DNA from: Vibrio sinaloensis
GTDB lineage: Bacteria > Pseudomonadota > Gammaproteobacteria > Enterobacterales > Vibrionaceae
Length of the DNA: 64,000 nucleotides
Direction of reading: 5' to 3'
Assembly (NCBI RefSeq): GCF_000808535.1
Contig: NZ_JWLV01000034.1
Span: 1-64,000, forward strand
The notes under the pieces: model-generated
What the model saw: the letters and a program-made list of their open reading frames with translations, nothing else
Database searches by the model: none
What the model was told of the DNA's origin: nothing
Position numbers and translations under genes: made by a program
Part shown: one piece after another, positions 18,648-27,936 of the stretch
Layout: every line of letters starts with the position of its first letter
Numbering within the stretch: position 1 is the first letter of the stretch

Positions 18648-21600
18648 CTACGCGACTTTTTGCTCCGTAAAGTACTTGCTGATGTCTACTTCGTCGATTT
18701 GCGCTTCAGGCAGGAATTGTTCCGCATAGTCTCGATACACGCCGCTTTCAAGAAACAGTTTAAACAAGTCCATATCGACGTGTTCATCAATGGCCATTTT
18801 GTGCAAGATATCAATGGCAACACTGACGGGCTTGGCTTTCTTATATGGTCTATCAGCGGCAGTTAAGGCTTCAAATATATCGGCAATCACCAGAATGCGT
18901 TCAGGAATAGAGAGATCCTCTGCCGATAGCTTACGTGGATAGCCTGTTCCTTTAAGGGTTTCATGGTGAGTAGAAGCATAACGCGGTACCTTGCTAAGCT
19001 CCGCAGGGAAAGGCAGCGCTTCGAGCATCTTAATACCACTGATCATGTGTTCGTTAATTTTGAACCTATCTTCAGCGGTTAACGTGCCACGGCTTATGGA
19101 CAAGTTATAAATCTCTCCTAAATTGTATTGATGCTCAGGGATATCGACATTGATGCCGAAGCTCGGGTCAAACACCAATGGTCGGATGCGTTTGATGATG
19201 TGCTCAGGTCGGTCGCTGAGTAAATTCTCTGTAACAGGAAGGCGAGTTTGACTCTGGGTCCGATTTAATTCTTCAAACGGTGACAAGCCCAGCCGATCAT
19301 CAAAGTGCCGCTGCCAAGTTTGCGTGGCTATCTGCTTGATGCGCAGCACTTTTTCTTCACTCATAAACTCACCTCCTACATTCGCCGCCGCCACAAATTC
19401 GAAGTCTTCTTGCAGCTGACGCTTAGTGTTACGCAATTGCTCGAGCGCTTCATCCTTGTCCATAGATTGCGCTAATTGGCTCTGCAAAAAAGTGATTTCC
19501 GCATCGCGCCAGAGCACTTCAAAGCGCATTCGGACTTCATGAATTCGATTGTAATTCGCTTCCAGTTTGGTCCCTTTGTCGACAATATGCTCGGGAGTGG
19601 TGATCTTTCCACAGTCGTGTAGCCACGCTGCAATTTTAAACTCTCGGCGCTGATTATCGTTTTCAAAGCGGAAGGGTTTAAACTTGCCAGAAGAGGCTTC
19701 TTCAGCAGCGTTTGCCAGCATCATACCCAGTTCAGGCACACGATTACAGTGCCCTGCGGTGTAAGGAGATTTGTCATCTATCGCCTGCGCAATTAACTGA
19801 ATAAAGGCGTCCACAAACGCTTGTTGCTGCTGTTCACGCTGTTTGATTTCATTTGCCATCTCTTGAATGGACTTTGATAGGTGCCAAACTTCTTTAATCT
19901 GCGAGTCGATCAGCTCAACATGATCAAAGTCCCGCTGTTTTATCTTTTTCGTTTGCTGAGTGAGTTGACGAATAGGATTCACTATTGGTGAACCAAAAAT
20001 CCAGGATACTGGCAGTAATGCCGCCATCACAAGCATGGTCACGCCAACCGTTGTATATAATCGCTGATAGACTTCGGCCATCACTAATGCTTGAGGCACA
20101 ACCACGGCTAAGTACTCAGATTGCTCGCCCGCTTGTCCGTTGAGCTCGCTGACGTACAAAAACGCTTGCTCTCCATCGAGTTCACGTTTTTGAATCCTGT
20201 TTTGTGTCGAACTTGATTGACTCAATTCAAACAACTCATGGTGGGGAACACGATTATCACGAACTTGCTGATACCATTTGTTGGTCAACTGTGCGTATTC
20301 AGCGGGCGTAATGCTTTGAAGCGCTTTGGAAAACAACGGAATAAGCCGACGATGCGGCGCGCTAACGGCAAGGTAAAACGGTATCTGAGTATCGTCAAAA
20401 AATGGATGCAAATGGATCGGTAAAGAGGTTGTTTTTTGCAGTTGCTCGAGTGCTTGCTGCGCATCGACCAAAACTGTGATTTTCCCACTGACTAGCGCTT
20501 GCCGAGCATCTTGACTCTCTTCAAATTGAATGATGTTGGCATCCGGGACCACTCGTCTCAACTGCTTAGAAAAGTCATGACCTGCCAACACACCAAACAC
20601 CCGCTCCGGTTTACTCGGCAACTGCTCGGAGCGCGTCGCCATCGCTAATGGTGTTTCAAACAGTTTCAATTGATAGGCGCCGGCAGAAAGGTCCGTCAAT
20701 GAGTGGACAATATCCAGCTCGTCGCTCTCTAACTTATTCAGCAATGACTGGCTATCAAACCCATTCACAAACTCCAAAGTGATACCTAGTTTGGCAGCCA
20801 TTAATTGCAACAAATCGATGGCGTAACCTTGTGGCTCACCTGCTTTCGCGTAGTCGTAAGGTCGCCAATCAAGCTGATTGGAGGTAAGCAACGCGGGCGT
20901 CGCATCAATAAGGGCTTGTTCCTGTTCACTGAGTATAATCCGTGAAGTGTCGACTGACGTTTTGCTTGCCTGGATAACTCGATTGGACGCAATCACTTCA
21001 CCCGATTGATGGAATACATACGCTTCAACACCTGATTCTTTCGGTAAGCCCAATGCCGCAGGTGTCAATTTAGAACTGATGGATGACAGGACAATATCGA
21101 TGCCGATGACTGACTGCTTTGCACGGATCGAATAGGTCTGCCCGGTAATCTTTAGATGCTTGAAGAGATAGGGCTCGGTCTTAAAAACTTGCTCAACACT
21201 GGCTCCCACATACCAAGGACGTCGCGTGGGAAAATAATTACTTGTTTCTGTGCGTTCTTGAGTCAACTTAAATGCATCCGAGAAATACAACGTCTGGCGA
21301 ACTCGGTTTTGCTCTTGCCCTGATATCTTAATCACTACCCAACGATCTTGTGGTGCCGCTTCAATACGTTGCCGAACAATAGGCGATGACTCTAAATTGA
21401 TGATTTGGTAAAAGTCATCTTGTTCGTTGCCAAAATAGATGCTGTAGAACAGTGGATTATCCTTAAGCACTTGCACCAATAAGGTACGAATTTCTTTTTC
21501 ACTGAAGGTGTGGTTGAGCGTATTGGACACGTTGCTCAAGATTCGCGCACTACTTTTCGCATTCTGGTCAACCTGCTGAATGTATTCACTCACATCGCTC

Positions 21601-21782
21601 GTTGCCATGACAAGTTTATTAAGCACATGCTCTTCAGACATCTGTTTGGTAAACATGTACTGAAGCGCAATCGCAAACAGCGACGTCGCAATCGTCGCGA
21701 TGATAAACAAGGTTCCGACCGTAAATCGTATCGAGAACTTCTTCTTTTTTTGTGTTAAGCCGACCAACTGCGAACCCTCCAT
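18648..21782 (-). CDS. Membrane HD-GYP phosphodiesterase with a solute-binding-like sensor
   Basis: A 1044-residue sensor protein. In order: membrane helix (about 20-43), a Cache-like extracellular region (about 50-290), a region resembling bacterial solute-binding family 3 (about 300-510), a second membrane helix (about 578-598), HAMP (about 600-650) and an HD-GYP domain. The HD pair is H722-D723 in WLHDCGK and the GYP part is HHETLKGTGYP at 939-949. HD-GYP enzymes break cyclic di-GMP. Between the HD motif and the usual next helix there is an extra stretch of about 150 residues, largely helical. ATG 21782 has AGGAAG only two bases away; the TTG at 21767 has GGAGGG at better spacing, so the start is uncertain by five codons. 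It faces tctC. Confidence 0.85.
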   Translation of the reverse strand: MEGSQLVGLTQKKKKFSIRFTVGTLFIIATIATSLFAIALQYMFTKQMSEEHVLNKLVMATSDVSEYIQQVDQNAKSSARILSNVSNTLNHTFSEKEIRTLLVQVLKDNPLFYSIYFGNEQDDFYQIINLESSPIVRQRIEAAPQDRWVVIKISGQEQNRVRQTLYFSDAFKLTQERTETSNYFPTRRPWYVGASVEQVFKTEPYLFKHLKITGQTYSIRAKQSVIGIDIVLSSISSKLTPAALGLPKESGVEAYVFHQSGEVIASNRVIQASKTSVDTSRIILSEQEQALIDATPALLTSNQLDWRPYDYAKAGEPQGYAIDLLQLMAAKLGITLEFVNGFDSQSLLNKLESDELDIVHSLTDLSAGAYQLKLFETPLAMATRSEQLPSKPERVFGVLAGHDFSKQLRRVVPDANIIQFEESQDARQALVSGKITVLVDAQQALEQLQKTTSLPIHLHPFFDDTQIPFYLAVSAPHRRLIPLFSKALQSITPAEYAQLTNKWYQQVRDNRVPHHELFELSQSSSTQNRIQKRELDGEQAFLYVSELNGQAGEQSEYLAVVVPQALVMAEVYQRLYTTVGVTMLVMAALLPVSWIFGSPIVNPIRQLTQQTKKIKQRDFDHVELIDSQIKEVWHLSKSIQEMANEIKQREQQQQAFVDAFIQLIAQAIDDKSPYTAGHCNRVPELGMMLANAAEEASSGKFKPFRFENDNQRREFKIAAWLHDCGKITTPEHIVDKGTKLEANYNRIHEVRMRFEVLWRDAEITFLQSQLAQSMDKDEALEQLRNTKRQLQEDFEFVAAANVGGEFMSEEKVLRIKQIATQTWQRHFDDRLGLSPFEELNRTQSQTRLPVTENLLSDRPEHIIKRIRPLVFDPSFGINVDIPEHQYNLGEIYNLSISRGTLTAEDRFKINEHMISGIKMLEALPFPAELSKVPRYASTHHETLKGTGYPRKLSAEDLSIPERILVIADIFEALTAADRPYKKAKPVSVAIDILHKMAIDEHVDMDLFKLFLESGVYRDYAEQFLPEAQIDEVDISKYFTEQKVA

Positions 21783-22139
21783 GGCTTCCTAATCGAAACT
21801 GTGTTGTTGTCACCTAGCACTATTAGTGTAGGAGTTGCATATAACTTTCTTTTTATTTTCATTCGCTACATGCAAACTTTTAGTGCTAGCTCACTCATCT
21901 TTAAAGAAAAAGTGCCATTTTTCGCAAATTGGTTTCTCCCTATTTTCTTGCGTGAACTTTATGAACAAAACCGCCTAAATGACCTTTATTGTTTTTATCA
22001 ACGCATTGCAGACAGAGTTTTAACACTCCATTAACCTTAAACCCATCTATTAGCAAGTCTCCCTCCCTTGTTGATAGATTCTTGATAACGATAAGTGCGC
22101 TTCCAAAGAGAAGCGCACACGACATAAGGAACGTGAATC
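21783..22139. other. Intergenic region between the HD-GYP and tctC genes
   Basis: A 357-base non-coding stretch between divergent genes. It must hold both promoters. I see an 11-base palindrome CACTATTAGTG at 21818-21828 near the HD-GYP side and the strong hairpin at 22095-22118 in the tctC leader. The one sizeable reading frame inside (21801-22034) has no ribosome-binding site and no recognisable sequence. Confidence 0.6.
22095..22118 (+). other. Hairpin in the tctC leader
   Basis: GTGCGCTTC and GAAGCGCAC are perfect 9-base arms around CAAAGA, ending 21 bases before the tctC start and just before its AAGGAA ribosome-binding site. There is no T-run. It may protect the mRNA 5' region or bind a regulator; both ideas are inference. 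Confidence 0.65.
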
Positions 22140-23111
22140 ATGTTTAAGGTACTAAAACCAACCCTAGCGGCTTCGATCATCGCTGCGTCTTTTTCATTCA
22201 ACGCTTTTGCAGCAGATGTAGAAAAAATCCACTTTTTGATTCCTGGTGGTGCTGGTGGTGGTTGGGATATGACCGCACGTGGCACAGGTGATGTTCTGGT
22301 TAAATCAGACATCGTTGAAAACGTCTCATTCCAAAATCTATCGGGCGGCGGCGGCGGTAAAGCGATTGCTCACCTCATCGAGACAGCAGAGCGTCAAGAA
22401 GACACACTTATGGTGAACTCAACACCAATCGTTGTACGCTCGCTAACGGGGATTTTCCCACAATCATTCCGCGATCTGACGCCTGTAGCAGCAACCATCG
22501 CTGACTATGGTGCGATCGTCGCTTCCGCAGATTCTAAGTACAACACTTGGGAAGACGTGGTGAAAGACTTTGAGTCCAACCCGCGTAAAGTAAAAATCGC
22601 AGGTGGCTCAGCTCGAGGCAGTATGGATCATCTAGTCGTTGCAGCGGCATTCAAAGGCGAAGGTTTTGACGCGAAGAAAGTGCGCTACATCGCCTACGAC
22701 GCAGGCGGTAAAGCAATGGCGGCACTACTGTCTGGTGAGACACAGCTACTGTCTACTGGCCTAGGCGAAGTATTAGAGATGTCAAAATCAGGCCAAGTTA
22801 AAGTACTGGCAGTGACGGCACCAAAACGTCTAGACGCAGCACCAAACATTCCAACGCTAACCGAATATGGCAATGAAACGGTATTTGCGAACTGGCGTGG
22901 TTTCTTCGCCGCTCCGGGCACCTCGCAAGCGAAGATCGACGAGTGGAATGCCGCACTGACTAAGATGTACAAAACCGACCAATGGCAAGTTGTACGTGAC
23001 CGTAACGGTTGGATCGACAACTACAAAGCGGACAAAGACTTCTATGCCTTCCTTGAAGATCAAGAGAAGCAAATGGGTGACCTAATGCGCGAGCTTGGTT
23101 TCTTGAAGTAA
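22140..23111 (+). CDS. tctC: Tripartite tricarboxylate transporter, periplasmic binding protein TctC
   Basis: A 323-residue periplasmic solute receptor with a clean signal peptide (about 1-24, ending in NAFAA). The mature start IHFLIPGGAGGGWDMTARG is the typical ligand loop of the TctC family, which delivers citrate or other carboxylates to the TctBA membrane pair. The start has AAGGAACGTGAATC upstream. Gene order tctC-tctB-tctA is standard. The substrate (citrate, tricarballylate or another acid) cannot be read. No TctDE two-component genes lie nearby; the neighbouring HD-GYP sensor has a binding domain of its own. Confidence 0.92.
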   Translation: MFKVLKPTLAASIIAASFSFNAFAADVEKIHFLIPGGAGGGWDMTARGTGDVLVKSDIVENVSFQNLSGGGGGKAIAHLIETAERQEDTLMVNSTPIVVRSLTGIFPQSFRDLTPVAATIADYGAIVASADSKYNTWEDVVKDFESNPRKVKIAGGSARGSMDHLVVAAAFKGEGFDAKKVRYIAYDAGGKAMAALLSGETQLLSTGLGEVLEMSKSGQVKVLAVTAPKRLDAAPNIPTLTEYGNETVFANWRGFFAAPGTSQAKIDEWNAALTKMYKTDQWQVVRDRNGWIDNYKADKDFYAFLEDQEKQMGDLMRELGFLK

Positions 23112-23117
23112 TCCTGT

Positions 23118-23280
23118 AGGGCGGCGCAACGCTGCCCTGACCCTCTTCGCCGTACATAAGAATACTTTCAATCTCCTTGTTTATAGTTGTTGTAAACATT
23201 TAGGCCGAGTTGACTAGCAGCAATGACGCTTAATTTGTTAATGAAACCATGCTCATTAGCTCTTATGTACGGCTTTTTTC
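23118..23280 (+). ncRNA. Structured tctC-tctB intergenic RNA, candidate 3'-UTR sRNA or partial terminator
   Basis: Directly after the tctC stop is a 9-bp hairpin (23118-23138, one G-U pair). Then the arms GCCGTACATAAGA (23149-23161) and TCTTATGTACGGC (23261-23273) form a perfect 13-bp stem closing about 99 bases, followed by TTTTTT. Inside lie two smaller inverted repeats, TGTTTA/TAAACA (23178-23198) and TAATGA/TCATTA (23239-23258). The fold suggests a multibranched RNA that ends like a Rho-independent terminator. It could lower tctBA relative to tctC or release a small RNA from the 3' UTR. Confidence 0.55.
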
Positions 23281-23306
23281 TTCCCTAAATACAAATGGAG
23301 TTGGAT

Positions 23307-23825
23307 ATGTCGGATTTGCCAACGAATTCTTTCAACAACGGAAATTTCTTTAGCAAAGAAAACCTTCTCTGCCGTGATCGTGTTGGTGCGATGATATTTC
23401 TTCTCGTCTGCCTTTGTTACGGCTATCAAACCACACAAATCCCCCTCTTTCCCGGCGATGAGTACGAACCCTTTACCGCAAGGACACTTCCAACACTCCT
23501 GACTTTCGCGGGCATTGGGTTGTCTTTAATGCTGCTTGTGACAGGGCAACCAGACAAGCAAAGCGGCGCGGTGATGGACTTTAACTGGAAATTGCTGATC
23601 GGTTTTCTAGTCTTGATGGCGTTTTACGGCGTTGGGCTGACCTATTTGGGCTTCGTTATCGCGACGAGCGTCTTCTTGCTTGTTGGCTTTTATCTACTCG
23701 GTGAGCGACGTAAAAAGATTCTATTCGGGGCATCATTCCCGTTTGTGATGGCGTTTTATCTACTGCTCACCCAAGGCCTAGACATCTACCTAGAGCCTGG
23801 CGTTATTTTCACTATGTGGTCGTAA
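23307..23825 (+). CDS. tctB: Tripartite tricarboxylate transporter, small membrane subunit TctB
   Basis: A 172-residue protein with four predicted membrane helices, matching TctB in size and layout. ATG 23307 follows GGAG at good spacing, so I prefer it to ATG 23295, which lies in that site. It ends 18 bases before tctA and should be co-translated with it. The function of TctB within the complex is not well known beyond being required for transport. Confidence 0.88.
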   Translation: MSDLPTNSFNNGNFFSKENLLCRDRVGAMIFLLVCLCYGYQTTQIPLFPGDEYEPFTARTLPTLLTFAGIGLSLMLLVTGQPDKQSGAVMDFNWKLLIGFLVLMAFYGVGLTYLGFVIATSVFLLVGFYLLGERRKKILFGASFPFVMAFYLLLTQGLDIYLEPGVIFTMWS

Positions 23826-23843
23826 TTTAATAGGGAAATCGTA

Positions 23844-25370
23844 ATGTTAGATGGAATCTTACAAGGTCTTTCGACCGCAGTTATGCCAATGAACATCATG
23901 ATGGTGATCGTTGGATGTTTCGTGGGTACCTTTATCGGAATGCTTCCCGGACTGGGCCCTATCTCAGCGATTGCGCTGATGATCCCGATCACCTACGGCT
24001 TAGACCCTTCGTCTGGTCTTATCTTGATGGCCGGTGTTTACTACGGCGCCGTTTTTGGTGGTTCAACATCCTCAATTTTGATCAACGCTCCGGGCTGTTC
24101 TTCAACCGTGGTTACCGCGTTTGACGGCTATCCAATGGCGCAAAAAGGCCAAGCAGGTAAAGCCCTCGCTTTAGCGGCCTACTCTTCTTTTACAGGTGGC
24201 ACGCTTTCCGCCATCATGCTGTTGGTCGCTGCACCAGCATTGGCTAGCGTTTCGCTGAGCTTCCAATCGTCAGACTACTTCGCGCTGATGTTGCTAGGTC
24301 TGTCTGCCGTGGCAGCGTTTGCAGGCCCTGGTCAAGTGATTAAAGCATGGATGATGACAGTCCTTGGCTTGATGCTGTCAACGGTCGGTATCGACAAAGG
24401 CGTTGGCGTTGAGCGCTTCACTTTTGGTTTAACAGACTTAATGGATGGCTTTAGCTTCTTACTGCTTGCCATGGCAACGTTCGCACTGGGCGAAACCTTA
24501 ATGGGTATCTTAAAGCCAGAGCAAGACACACGAGATGACGAGCAAAGTAAGCTCAGCAACATTGGTAGCATGAAAGTCACCAAAGAAGAGATCAAAGATG
24601 TCGCGCCCGTTTCGATTCGCTCATCGATCTTGGGTTTCTTCACCGGTGTGCTTCCGGGTGCAGGGGCAACCATCGCGGCTTTCCTAAGCTATGGTATGGA
24701 GCGCAACCTCGCGCCGAAAGAGAAAAAAGCTGAATTTGGTAAAGGCAGCATCCGTGGTTTGGTTGCGCCAGAATCGGCAAACAACGCAGCGTCGAGTGGT
24801 TCGTTCGTTCCTCTGCTTACGCTGGGTATCCCGGGCTCTGGTACCACAGCTATCATGCTTGGCGCTTTGATCGCTTATGGCATTCAGCCAGGTCCACGCC
24901 TGTTTGTTGAGCACCCAGATGTCTTCTGGTCAGTGATCATCTCTATGTACTTTGGCAACATCGTACTGGTCATTCTGAACTTGCCGTTGATCCCTTACAT
25001 TTCTAAGCTTCTCGCCGTGCCAAGAACGGTATTGCTACCAATGATTTTGTTCTTCTCTATCACTGGTGTTTACCTGGTATCCTTCAACACCATGGATGTG
25101 TTTATCATGTTGTTGATTGCGATGGCTGCGATTGCACTTAGGTTGGCAAACTTCCCACTCGCCCCGTTGCTTCTGGGCTTTATTCTTGGCGGCTTGATGG
25201 AAGAAAACTTGCGTAGAGCATTGATGATTAGCGACGGTGAACTGAGCTTCTTATGGGAGCGCCCAATCACGATGACCTTCACTGTACTTGCTGTGCTCGT
25301 GCTGTTTAGCCCAATTTTTGTCAAGCTGTTCCAAAAACTAAAAGCTTCACCAAAAAAGGTTGAGCAATAA
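23844..25370 (+). CDS. tctA: Tripartite tricarboxylate transporter, large permease TctA
   Basis: A 508-residue integral membrane protein with about 12 helices, the usual size for TctA. The family hallmark GxLPGLGP is at GMLPGLGPISAIALM near residue 32 and is echoed by GVLPGAGATIAAFLSYGMERN near residue 272, reflecting the two-fold repeat. It is driven by an ion gradient with TctC and TctB. A strong terminator follows, closing the operon. Confidence 0.94.
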   Translation: MLDGILQGLSTAVMPMNIMMVIVGCFVGTFIGMLPGLGPISAIALMIPITYGLDPSSGLILMAGVYYGAVFGGSTSSILINAPGCSSTVVTAFDGYPMAQKGQAGKALALAAYSSFTGGTLSAIMLLVAAPALASVSLSFQSSDYFALMLLGLSAVAAFAGPGQVIKAWMMTVLGLMLSTVGIDKGVGVERFTFGLTDLMDGFSFLLLAMATFALGETLMGILKPEQDTRDDEQSKLSNIGSMKVTKEEIKDVAPVSIRSSILGFFTGVLPGAGATIAAFLSYGMERNLAPKEKKAEFGKGSIRGLVAPESANNAASSGSFVPLLTLGIPGSGTTAIMLGALIAYGIQPGPRLFVEHPDVFWSVIISMYFGNIVLVILNLPLIPYISKLLAVPRTVLLPMILFFSITGVYLVSFNTMDVFIMLLIAMAAIALRLANFPLAPLLLGFILGGLMEENLRRALMISDGELSFLWERPITMTFTVLAVLVLFSPIFVKLFQKLKASPKKVEQ

Positions 25371-25391
25371 ACATTGGCCATTTAACCCTTT

Positions 25392-25417
25392 AGGGACACT
25401 TCGGTGTCCCTTTTTTT
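25392..25417 (+). terminator. Rho-independent terminator after tctA
   Basis: AGGGACAC, loop TTCG, then GTGTCCCT and seven T: a UUCG-capped terminator 22 bases past the tctA stop. Confidence 0.9.
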
Positions 25418-25538
25418 ATACGCCAATTCTTGGTGCACTTCTTATCTTCGAATCACTTCTCTCTGCTACCCTAAACTCATTGCCCCATTTTTATTTAGAG
25501 TATAAACTCTAATTTTTAACAGCAAGAGTAGATTTACT

Positions 25539-26939
25539 ATGTCGTTGCGTCCGTTAGCGCTCATTATTGGTTGCCTTGGCCTTTCTTATTCTGCGGTCTC
25601 GAATGCTGCTGCCATCAGTTTTGAACAAGCATGGCAAGTTTTACAGCAAGAGAACAACTCACTCGCCGCCCAGCGCTCTAACGTGGATCGCTACGAACAC
25701 CTACAAAACGCAACAGACAGTTTGAATCTTCCTTCTGTGACCCTTGGAGCCAACTATACTCGCCTTGATACCGACGTAACCGTATCAGGTGAACAACTGT
25801 TCGAGAGTACAGGTCAACCGCTACCCAACCTAGGGCCTCTAAATCCGCTACTTGCTGGCGTTGGTGGCATCACATCCACCATCACAGAGCGCGATATTTT
25901 CAGCTCCTCAATCCGAGCGGTATGGCCGATTTTTACTGGTGGCCGCATTAACGCCGCGCAATCGGCCGCCGAAGGTAAGAAAGAGCAAGCGCAAAGTGAG
26001 TTAGCAATGGAAACCCAAGCGCGTTTTGAAGACCTGAGTAAGTACTATTTCTCAGTGTTGCTCGCTCAAGATGTTCTCCACACTCGCCAACTGGTTGAGC
26101 AAGGGTTAACCAAGCACCGTGACAACGCATTGAAGCTCGAACAACAAGGTCAGATTGCGCGTGTAGAGCGACTTCAAGCCGAATCTGCGCTGGACAAGGC
26201 GATCATCGAACGGAAAAAGGCGCAAAAGTCGTTAGATATCGTCCAAGCGGCATTGACTCAAATCCTCAATCAAACGGCAGCAGTTGAACCCTCAGACTCA
26301 CTGTTTATTAACACCTCTTTGCCACCGTTAAATGCGTTTGTTGAACGTACCTTAGACACGTATCCCGGATTAGACTTACTTGATGCCAAGCAAAAACAAG
26401 CAGACAGCTTGATTAAGGCAGAGAAAGGCAAATACTACCCTGAAGTCTATTTGTACGGTGATTACAGCTTGTATGAGGATGACTCTCTTGCAAGCCAAAT
26501 GAAACCAGATTGGCTAGTGGGCATCGGCGTCAACATTCCACTGATTGATTCCCACGGCAGAAGTGATCACGTGCAAGCGGCGAAGAGCGCTGTCGCTCAA
26601 GTGAAATTCCTCAAAGCTCAGGCCAAACAAGACCTCTCTGTTTTGGTGCAGAAAACCTATTTAGAAGCACAGCAAGCTCAAGAAGAAGTGCAAGGTCTAG
26701 AGTCGAGCATTGAGCTAGCGAAAGAAAACCTCAAGCTGCGTGACAAAGCATTCTCGCAAGGATTATCCACCTCAACAGACGTGGTCGACGCACAGCTCTA
26801 TCTTGCCAGCGTACAAACCCAAAAAGCCGCCGCGAGCTTTAACTACCTACTCTCTCTGTCTAAATTGCTCGCCCTTTCAAATGAGATGAGCGCTTTTGGC
26901 CAATATCAACAAACCTCTACCCCAGTTTCAAATTTTTAA
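25539..26939 (+). CDS. TolC-family outer membrane efflux protein
   Basis: A 466-residue outer membrane channel with a signal peptide (about 1-24) and the two halves of long coiled-coil helices typical of the TolC family. Near the end, the pattern GLSTSTDVVDAQLYLASVQTQKAAASFNYLLSL matches the family's second conserved helix. It is the first gene of a four-gene operon with an adaptor and two ABC-2-type permeases, so it forms the outer exit duct of an export system. It is not the housekeeping TolC by context. Confidence 0.9.
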   Translation: MSLRPLALIIGCLGLSYSAVSNAAAISFEQAWQVLQQENNSLAAQRSNVDRYEHLQNATDSLNLPSVTLGANYTRLDTDVTVSGEQLFESTGQPLPNLGPLNPLLAGVGGITSTITERDIFSSSIRAVWPIFTGGRINAAQSAAEGKKEQAQSELAMETQARFEDLSKYYFSVLLAQDVLHTRQLVEQGLTKHRDNALKLEQQGQIARVERLQAESALDKAIIERKKAQKSLDIVQAALTQILNQTAAVEPSDSLFINTSLPPLNAFVERTLDTYPGLDLLDAKQKQADSLIKAEKGKYYPEVYLYGDYSLYEDDSLASQMKPDWLVGIGVNIPLIDSHGRSDHVQAAKSAVAQVKFLKAQAKQDLSVLVQKTYLEAQQAQEEVQGLESSIELAKENLKLRDKAFSQGLSTSTDVVDAQLYLASVQTQKAAASFNYLLSLSKLLALSNEMSAFGQYQQTSTPVSNF

Positions 26940-26948
26940 GGATCCAAG

Positions 26949-27926
26949 ATGAAAAAAGCAAAACCATTGGTACTGACAGCAGCAGCGTTAGCCCTAGCAT
27001 CTTGGGTTGGGTACAGCTTTTACCAAGCGTACCAACCAAAACCTGTGCGTTTGCAGGGACAAATCGAGTCTCAGCAGTACAGTATTTCTTCTAAAGTGCC
27101 AGGGCGTATTGATCAAGTTCTGGTTCGCAAAGGAGATAAAGTCGAAAAAGGCGACCTAATTTTTACTCTACATAGCCCAGAAATTGCCGCCAAACTTGAG
27201 CAAGCTAAAGCGGGTGAAAAAGCCGCTGGTGCCCTCGCACTTGAAGCGGAAAAAGGCGCACGCACCCAACAAATTCAAGCGGCAAAAGATCAATGGCTGA
27301 AAGCAAAAGCCGCAGCTGCGTTAATGGAGAAAACCTACCTGCGCGTAAATAACCTCTACAGCGACGGTGTAGTTGCAGAGCAAAAACGTGATGAAGCCAA
27401 AACGCAATGGGACGCAGCAAAATACACTGAAAGCGCAGCATTCCAAATGTACCAAATGGCGAAAGAAGGCGTTCGTAGTGAAACCAAAGTCGCAGCAGCA
27501 GAAAAAGCGCGCATGGCAGCGGGAGCTGTCGCAGAAGTCGAAGCCTACGCAAAAGATACCGCGATTGAAAGCTGGTTTGATGGCGAAGTGTCACAGGTAT
27601 TATTGCAAAGTGGTGAGCTCGCCCCACAAGGCTTCCCTGTGGTCACGGTTATCGATAGTGACGATTCATGGGCGGTATTGAACGTGCGTGAAGATTGGCT
27701 CAAACACTTTAACAAAGGCGATACTTTCAGAGCCTACCTACCAGCACTCGACAAATCGATTGAGTTCAAAGTGACGCACGTTGCCGTTATGGGTGACTTT
27801 GCGACGTGGCGCTCGACCGATGCGTCCCAAGGTTTTGACCTGCGCACCTTCGAAGTAGAAGCTCACCCAGTAGAGCCAGAGCAAGGTCTACGAATGGGCA
27901 TGAGCCTCGTCGTTGAACTGAATTAA
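26949..27926 (+). CDS. HlyD/EmrA-type membrane fusion protein
   Basis: A 325-residue periplasmic adaptor anchored by one N-terminal helix (about 8-26). The lipoyl half-motif QYSISSKVPGRIDQVLVRKGDKVEKGDLIFTLHSPE comes first, then an Ala-rich coiled coil (about 80-195) and the beta-barrel part. AAGGATCC lies at good spacing before ATG 26949, nine bases after the TolC-like gene. It resembles YhiI/YbhG adaptors that partner ABC-2 permeases. Confidence 0.9.
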   Translation: MKKAKPLVLTAAALALASWVGYSFYQAYQPKPVRLQGQIESQQYSISSKVPGRIDQVLVRKGDKVEKGDLIFTLHSPEIAAKLEQAKAGEKAAGALALEAEKGARTQQIQAAKDQWLKAKAAAALMEKTYLRVNNLYSDGVVAEQKRDEAKTQWDAAKYTESAAFQMYQMAKEGVRSETKVAAAEKARMAAGAVAEVEAYAKDTAIESWFDGEVSQVLLQSGELAPQGFPVVTVIDSDDSWAVLNVREDWLKHFNKGDTFRAYLPALDKSIEFKVTHVAVMGDFATWRSTDASQGFDLRTFEVEAHPVEPEQGLRMGMSLVVELN

Positions 27927-27936
27927 GACCTTCGCC

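Noticed and set aside
21801..22034. A 77-codon frame in the HD-GYP/tctC gap
   Set aside because: No ribosome-binding site; the AT-rich promoter region makes hydrophobic frames by chance.
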